Assembly (NCBI GenBank): GCA_023435855.1
Contig: JAEZLG010000095.1
Coordinates: forward strand, 1-8,607
DNA length: 8,607 nucleotides
DNA from: Bacillota bacterium
GTDB taxonomy: Bacteria; Bacillota; Clostridia; Christensenellales; CAG-138
Direction of reading: 5' to 3'
In this document: piece by piece, positions 5,035 through 8,607 of the stretch
Position numbering within the stretch: position 1 is the first letter of the stretch
How the letters are laid out: every line of letters starts with the position of its first letter
Program-made: the position numbers and the translations under genes
The notes under the pieces: model-generated
What the model was told of the DNA's origin: nothing
What the model saw: only the letters and a program-made list of their open reading frames with translations
Database searches by the model: none

Positions 5035-6150
5035 TTGGATATTTTGACCCAGTTAGGCGATCTGTTCGGTAACGTTCTGCACTTTACCTGGCAACAGGGT
5101 TTCATGATCCTGATCGGTGCTGCGCTCATTACGCTCGCTATTAAGCGGGAGATGGAGCCTACGCTGCTTCTTCCCATGGGCTTTGGCGCGATTCTCGTCA
5201 ACCTTCCGGGCGTCAATACCGAAGCGATTAAGACGCTGTTTGACGCGGGCATCTCAAGCGAGCTGTTCCCGCTGCTTCTGTTCATCGGCATCGGCGCGAT
5301 GATCGACTTCGGGCCGCTTCTTTCCAACCCAAAGATGATGTTCTTTGGCGCGGCGGCGCAGTTCGGCATTTTCTTCACGCTGATTCTCGCAACGCTTTTC
5401 GGCTTCTCGTTAAACGATGCTGCGAGCATATCCATCATCGGTGCGGCGGACGGCCCCACCTCCATCGTTGCAGCTACGAAGCTGCAATCCAACTACCTAG
5501 GTGCAATCATGGTGGCGGCATATTCGTACATGGCGCTCGTGCCCATTATTCAGCCGCCGTTTATCCGTCTTGTGACCACCAGAAAAGAACGCCTTATCCG
5601 CATGGAATATAACCCCAAGGCGGTCACCAAAACGACGAAGATACTCTTCCCCATTTTCGTGACCATCGTAGCGGGCGCAATCGCTCCGGAATCCGCACAG
5701 TTGATTGGCTTCCTTATGTTCGGTAACCTCATCCGTGAGTGCGGCGTGCTCAACAGCCTCAGCGATACCGCACAAAACGTGCTGGCAAACCTTATCACGT
5801 TGTTATTGGGTTTCACGGTTGCACTGAGCATGAAGGCAGAGCAGTTTGTAACGCTCGAGACTTTCCTCATCCTCGGGCTCGGCCTTGTGGCGTTCATCTT
5901 TGACACCATCGGCGGTGTGCTGTTTGCGAAGTTCCTCAACTTGTTCCTCAAACAGAAGATGAACCCGATGATCGGTGCTGCGGGTATTTCGGCATTCCCG
6001 ATGTCCTCCCGCGTGATACACAAGATGGGCCTCAAGGAAGACCCATACAACTACCTGCTCATGCATGCGGCCGGCGCTAACGTAAGCGGCCAGATTGCCT
6101 CTGTGCTGGCAGGCGGACTTCTTATGAGCATCGTGCTCGGCTGGAAATAA
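5035..6150 (+). CDS. oadB: Na+-translocating decarboxylase beta subunit (OadB/MmdB/GcdB family)
   Basis: This 371-residue polytopic membrane protein is the Na+-pumping subunit of biotin-dependent decarboxylases (oxaloacetate, methylmalonyl-CoA or glutaconyl-CoA). In such complexes decarboxylation of carboxybiotin at the membrane drives Na+ export. Family marks: MEPTLLLPMGFGAILVN (residues 40-56), GIGAMIDFGPLL (85-96), the re-entrant-loop motif GAADGPTSIV (136-145) with Asp139 matching the essential Asp203 of the Klebsiella protein, AAYSYMALVPIIQPP (161-175), and near the end GANVSGQIAS (347-356), the second conserved loop with its Asn, Gly and Ser. Length is normal for short Firmicutes forms. 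The start is TTG 5035, favoured by AAGGGGTGA 8 nt upstream and by DILTQLGDLFGN matching the usual N-terminus. The substrate cannot be decided from beta alone. A gamma-like gene follows after 15 nt; no alpha or biotin-carrier gene is present. Confidence 0.93.
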   Translation: MDILTQLGDLFGNVLHFTWQQGFMILIGAALITLAIKREMEPTLLLPMGFGAILVNLPGVNTEAIKTLFDAGISSELFPLLLFIGIGAMIDFGPLLSNPKMMFFGAAAQFGIFFTLILATLFGFSLNDAASISIIGAADGPTSIVAATKLQSNYLGAIMVAAYSYMALVPIIQPPFIRLVTTRKERLIRMEYNPKAVTKTTKILFPIFVTIVAGAIAPESAQLIGFLMFGNLIRECGVLNSLSDTAQNVLANLITLLLGFTVALSMKAEQFVTLETFLILGLGLVAFIFDTIGGVLFAKFLNLFLKQKMNPMIGAAGISAFPMSSRVIHKMGLKEDPYNYLLMHAAGANVSGQIASVLAGGLLMSIVLGWK

Positions 6151-6165
6151 AGGAGGAAATCTTAA

Positions 6166-6348
6166 ATGGCATTGTTATTGGCAGTCAATACGATCAGCGA
6201 AGCTGCAAAGCAGCCCATTACGTTAATGCAAGCCCTCGAAATTACGGCTGCAGGCCTCGTAGGCATCTTTGCGGTGTTCTTCGTGATTTGGGGCTTTGTG
6301 ACGGTTTTAAATAAAGTCACGGCCAAGACGAACGAGAACGAAGACTAA
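6166..6348 (+). CDS. Small gamma-like (OadG family) subunit of the decarboxylase
   Basis: A 60-residue protein with a perfect ribosome site (AGGAGG, 6151-6156) 9 nt before ATG 6166. It starts 15 nt after the beta-subunit stop. A single hydrophobic helix (ITAAGLVGIFAVFFVIWGFVTVL, about residues 26-48) is followed by a short charged tail (NKVTAKTNENED). The shape and the LMQALEITAAGLVGIFAVF region resemble gamma/delta subunits, which hold the carboxyltransferase and beta subunits together at the membrane. It is shorter than typical OadG and lacks a His-rich or long hydrophilic C-terminus. Placement after beta is less usual than before alpha. The assignment rests on size, topology and context. 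Confidence 0.75.
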   Translation: MALLLAVNTISEAAKQPITLMQALEITAAGLVGIFAVFFVIWGFVTVLNKVTAKTNENED

Positions 6349-6367
6349 ACATTATTAAGACACAAAC

Positions 6368-6400
6368 GCCGCGCGGAGCATGCTCCGCGCGGCTTATTTT
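6368..6400 (+). terminator. Terminator of the beta/gamma operon
   Basis: A perfect 26-nt palindrome, GCCGCGCGGAGCA with TGCTCCGCGCGGC (6368-6393), is followed by TTATTTTTTAT. It begins 19 nt after the gamma stop. Confidence 0.9.
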
Positions 6401-6405
6401 TTATG

Positions 6406-6444
6406 TATTCTCCTATTCCCCTATTCCCCTCCTTGGAGGGGAAT
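6406..6444. repeat. Tandem TATTCYCC units plus palindromic repeat copy 2
   Basis: Three 8-nt tandem units (TATTCTCC, TATTCCCC, TATTCCCC; 6406-6429) run into the perfect inverted repeat ATTCCCCTCC-TT-GGAGGGGAAT (6423-6444). The latter matches the core of the element at 2688-2703. It lies between two convergent transcription units. Confidence 0.55.
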
Positions 6445-6463
6445 TAAGAAGGTGAATTAGAGT

Positions 6464-6931
6464 TTATCCCTTATTGTGATCTTTGAAATAGCGGCTTAAC
6501 ACATCTATGCTTTGCTCAAGGAGTACGCCCGATGTGACCTCGGGCTTCCATGGGGAGTTTTCAAATACGATTTTGCAGCACTCAGCCCCTGTTACGCCTA
6601 AAAGGTTGCATAAATCGATATCGCTAGCTCCGTAGACCAAACGCCCGAGCTTGGTCCAAACCATTGCGCCGCAGCACATAAAACAAGGCTCACAGTTTGC
6701 ATACATCGTATATTCGCTTAAATCGGCAGTTTGCGTTTGAACGCAAAACCGCCTTAAAAGCCCCGCTTCCGCATGAAATGTGGGGTCAAAACCGGTATAG
6801 ATTTGGTTTTCGTTGGAGAAAACGATTTCCCCGTCTTTTACAAGAACTGCACCGAAGGGCTCGTTCCCGTGCTCCACGGCGAGCTTTGAAAGCCTAATCG
6901 CCTCCATCATGAATTTTTCATCCGGTGTCAT
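6464..6931 (-). CDS. Zinc-dependent nucleoside/base deaminase (cytidine-deaminase superfamily, COG0590-like)
   Basis: This 155-residue protein carries the complete zinc-deaminase signature: HAE at residues 53-55 (His zinc ligand, Glu proton shuttle) and CEPCFMCCGA at 80-89, where Cys83 and Cys86 complete the zinc site. EPFGAVLVKDGEIV (24-37) is the typical first strand pair. Length and layout resemble guanine deaminase (GuaD) and tRNA adenosine deaminase (TadA) relatives; the substrate cannot be fixed from sequence. The ATG at 6931 is supported by AAAGGAG upstream. The gene begins 3 nt after the pyrG stop, with its ribosome site inside the end of pyrG, so the two are cotranscribed and probably translationally coupled. 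The linkage suggests a role in nucleotide salvage, which is inference. Confidence 0.88.
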   Translation of the reverse strand: MTPDEKFMMEAIRLSKLAVEHGNEPFGAVLVKDGEIVFSNENQIYTGFDPTFHAEAGLLRRFCVQTQTADLSEYTMYANCEPCFMCCGAMVWTKLGRLVYGASDIDLCNLLGVTGAECCKIVFENSPWKPEVTSGVLLEQSIDVLSRYFKDHNKG

Positions 6932-6934
6932 GAA

Positions 6935-8554
6935 TTACAGCTCCTTTGCCCCCGGCTGCTTCAGCGCTGCGGCGACAAAACCTGCAAACAGCGGATGCGC
7001 GCTGTCGGGACGGGATTTAAACTCCGGGTGGAACTGCACGCCCACGAAGAAGGGATGGTCGTTGAGTTCGATAATCTCAACAAGGTTGCGTTCCTCGTTA
7101 ACACCCGCAATCCGCATGCCGTGTGATTCAAAAGACTCTATGTAAGCGTTGTTGAACTCGTAGCGGTGGCGATGGCGTTCCTGTATTTCAGCTTTGCCGT
7201 ATAGCTTAATCGCTATGCTGCCCTCACGAAGCGTACATGCATAAGCACCAAGGCGCTGTGTGCCGCCAAGGTTATCTACAATGTTCTTGCGCTGATCGGG
7301 CATGATGTCGATGATGGGATGTGCGGTGTTCTTATTCGCCTCGGTGGTATCGGCGTCTGCAAAGCCCAAAACGTTTCTCGTAAACTCTATGGCGGCCATT
7401 TGCATGCCCAGGCAGATGCCGAAAAACGGCAGCTTATGCGTGCGCGCATAGCGTATAGCTTCAATTTTGCCGCTAAGTCCGCGCTCACCGAAGCCGCCCG
7501 GCACCAAAACGCCCTGTACGCCGCTTAAAAGCTCGGCGACGTTCGTTGAAGTGACTTCCTCTGCGTCGATATAACGAATATCCACGCATGCGAAGTTTTT
7601 GATGCCCGCGTGCTTGAGCGATTCCGCAATGCTTAGATACGCATCCTTAAGACTTACGTATTTGCCGACGATTGCGATGGAGCATTTAGCTTTGGGCGCA
7701 AGCTCGCTTCGTACCATTTCGCGCCATGCGTCAAGCTGCGGCTCACGCTGTTCCATGCCGAGTTTGCGGAGCACAACCTCACAAAGCCCGTTCTTTTCGA
7801 GCGCGAGCGGAACGGCGTAAAGCGAATTCTCCGAAAGATTTTCAATAACACAATCCGGATCGACATTGCAAAACTGTGCGATTTTGCTTTGTATTTCATT
7901 GCCGATGGGGCGCTCCGCGCGGCATACGATAATATCGGGCTGTATACCGATGGATAATAGCTCCTTAACGCTGTGCTGGGTGGGTTTAGACTTTAATTCG
8001 CCTGCCGCACCGATATAAGGTACAAGCGTTACATGGATGAAGGCGCAGCTTTGCGGCCCCTCGCTCCATCTCATCTGGCGGATTGCCTCCAAAAACGGTT
8101 GGCCTTCGATATCGCCCACGGTGCCGCCGATCTCCACAATCAAAACGTCGGGGTTGCTGGCCTTGGCAGCGCGAAGCACGCGCTCGCGTATTTCGTTTGT
8201 TATATGCGGAATAATCTGCACTGTACCGCCTGCGTAGCCGCCGCGGCGCTCGCGCTCGATTACGGCCTTGTAAATTTGGCCGGAGGTGGTGTTGTTGACG
8301 CGGCTCAATGCCACATCGATGAAGCGTTAGTAATGCCCTACGTCAAGGTCGGTCTCCGCACCGTCGTCGGTCACGTAAACTTCCCCATGCTGATAGGGGT
8401 TCATCGTACCCGGATCCACGTTCAGATAAGGGTCAAGCTTGCATACGGATACGCTGTAACCGCGGCTCTTTAAAAGCCTCCCAAGCCCCGCCGCCGTGAT
8501 GCCTTTTCCAAGCGACGATACTACTCCGCCCGTGATGAATACGAATTTTGTCAT
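6935..8554 (-). pseudogene. pyrG: CTP synthase with an in-frame TAA at codon 76
   Basis: CTP synthase makes CTP from UTP, ATP and glutamine-derived ammonia. The frame spans 540 codons, the normal length. The synthetase part begins MTKFVFITGGVVSSLGKGI (P-loop) and has DPYLNVDPGTMNPYQHGEV and GAETDLDVGHY with the Mg2+ ligand Asp71. It resumes with RFIDVALSRVNNTTSGQIY and includes EIGGTVGDIEGQPFLEAIRQ (Glu141). The glutaminase part has GGFGERG, the nucleophile in GICLGMQ (Cys381) and GVQFHPEF (His509, Glu511). Every signature is intact, but codon 76 (8327-8329) is TAA where the family reads HYERF, so Glu has become a stop by a change equivalent to one G-to-T substitution. There is no frame change. 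ATG 8554 has GGGAGG 5 nt upstream. Reinitiation at GTG 8312-8314 would lack the P-loop. It is annotated as a pseudogene, though a sequence error is quite possible. Confidence 0.9.
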
Positions 8555-8607
8555 AAGTTCCTCCCGTCAAATTATAAAAATAAAGCGAACGTCTCCTTGT
8601 TCAAGGG
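8555..8607 (-). promoter_or_regulatory. pyrG upstream region with ribosome site
   Basis: GGGAGG (8560-8565 on the - strand) is a strong ribosome site 5 nt before the pyrG ATG. A TATAAT at 8571-8576 is too close to act as this gene's -10 box, since transcription would begin inside the ribosome site. A small CCTTG-TT-CAAGG fold lies at 8595-8606 at the window edge. The pyrG promoter is probably beyond the window. Confidence 0.5.

Noticed and set aside
4770..5492. 240-codon - strand frame over the oadB promoter and 5' half
   Set aside because: It is antisense to a well-supported membrane protein. Its Met/Pro/Ser-rich composition is typical of a shadow frame.
5550..6050. - strand frames within oadB
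   Set aside because: They are mirror frames of the membrane-protein codons with no initiation signals.
6406..6429. CRISPR-like array
   Set aside because: The three units are only 8 nt long with no spacers; this is a simple tandem repeat.
8033..8473. 146-codon + strand frame opposite pyrG
   Set aside because: It is antisense to conserved CTP synthase sequence and has no ribosome site.
8571..8576. TATAAT as the pyrG -10 box
   Set aside because: Transcription would begin inside the ribosome site, leaving almost no leader, and no -35 box stands at the right distance.

Overview
The window looks like a chromosomal accessory stretch from a Gram-positive, anaerobic, probably gut-associated member of the Clostridia. 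This is inferred from strong AGGAGG-type ribosome sites, a wall-anchored surface protein with a VPNTG sorting signal, a Na+-decarboxylase beta subunit and Firmicutes-type phage lysis genes. No rRNA or tRNA is present, so the placement is not firm.

Left part (1-1600, + strand): the 3' end of a phage lysis cassette, with an SH3-tailed lysin or structural protein cut by the window edge, then a holin and a strong terminator. After it comes decayed mobile DNA containing a transposase fragment related to IS481/IS3-type integrases, cut off where the catalytic domain should begin. Middle-left (1550-2950, - strand): one complete secreted, sortase-type, Ala/Thr/Val-rich surface protein with a textbook sigma-A promoter, a perfect 20-nt dyad next to the -35 box, a hairpin-rich 130-nt leader and a second promoter further upstream. 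Middle (3123-4212): an IS30-family insertion sequence whose transposase is broken by a frameshift and a nonsense codon. It has unusually long (~50 bp) imperfect terminal inverted repeats.

The next stretch (4213-5034) has no convincing protein gene but is rich in hairpins. It holds a 15-codon reading frame with a strong ribosome site, a 41-nt near-perfect hairpin, a possible small RNA (four consecutive stems ending in a U-tract), a long two-armed hairpin, and the promoter and structured leader of the following operon. That operon (5035-6348, + strand) encodes the membrane beta subunit of a Na+-translocating biotin-dependent decarboxylase and a tiny gamma-like subunit, with a perfect-palindrome terminator. 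The carboxyltransferase and biotin-carrier subunits are not in the window.

Right part (6464-8554, - strand): CTP synthase (pyrG) followed 3 nt later by a zinc nucleoside/base deaminase, evidently one operon. The pyrG frame is intact over 540 codons except for one in-frame TAA at codon 76, where the family has an invariant Glu. That is the most consequential oddity here: a mutation, an error in the assembled sequence, or recoding. I see no clear defence system or other wholly new multi-gene system. The best candidates for something undescribed are the structured RNA elements at 4455-4675 and the pseudoknot-capable leader at 4893-4954.
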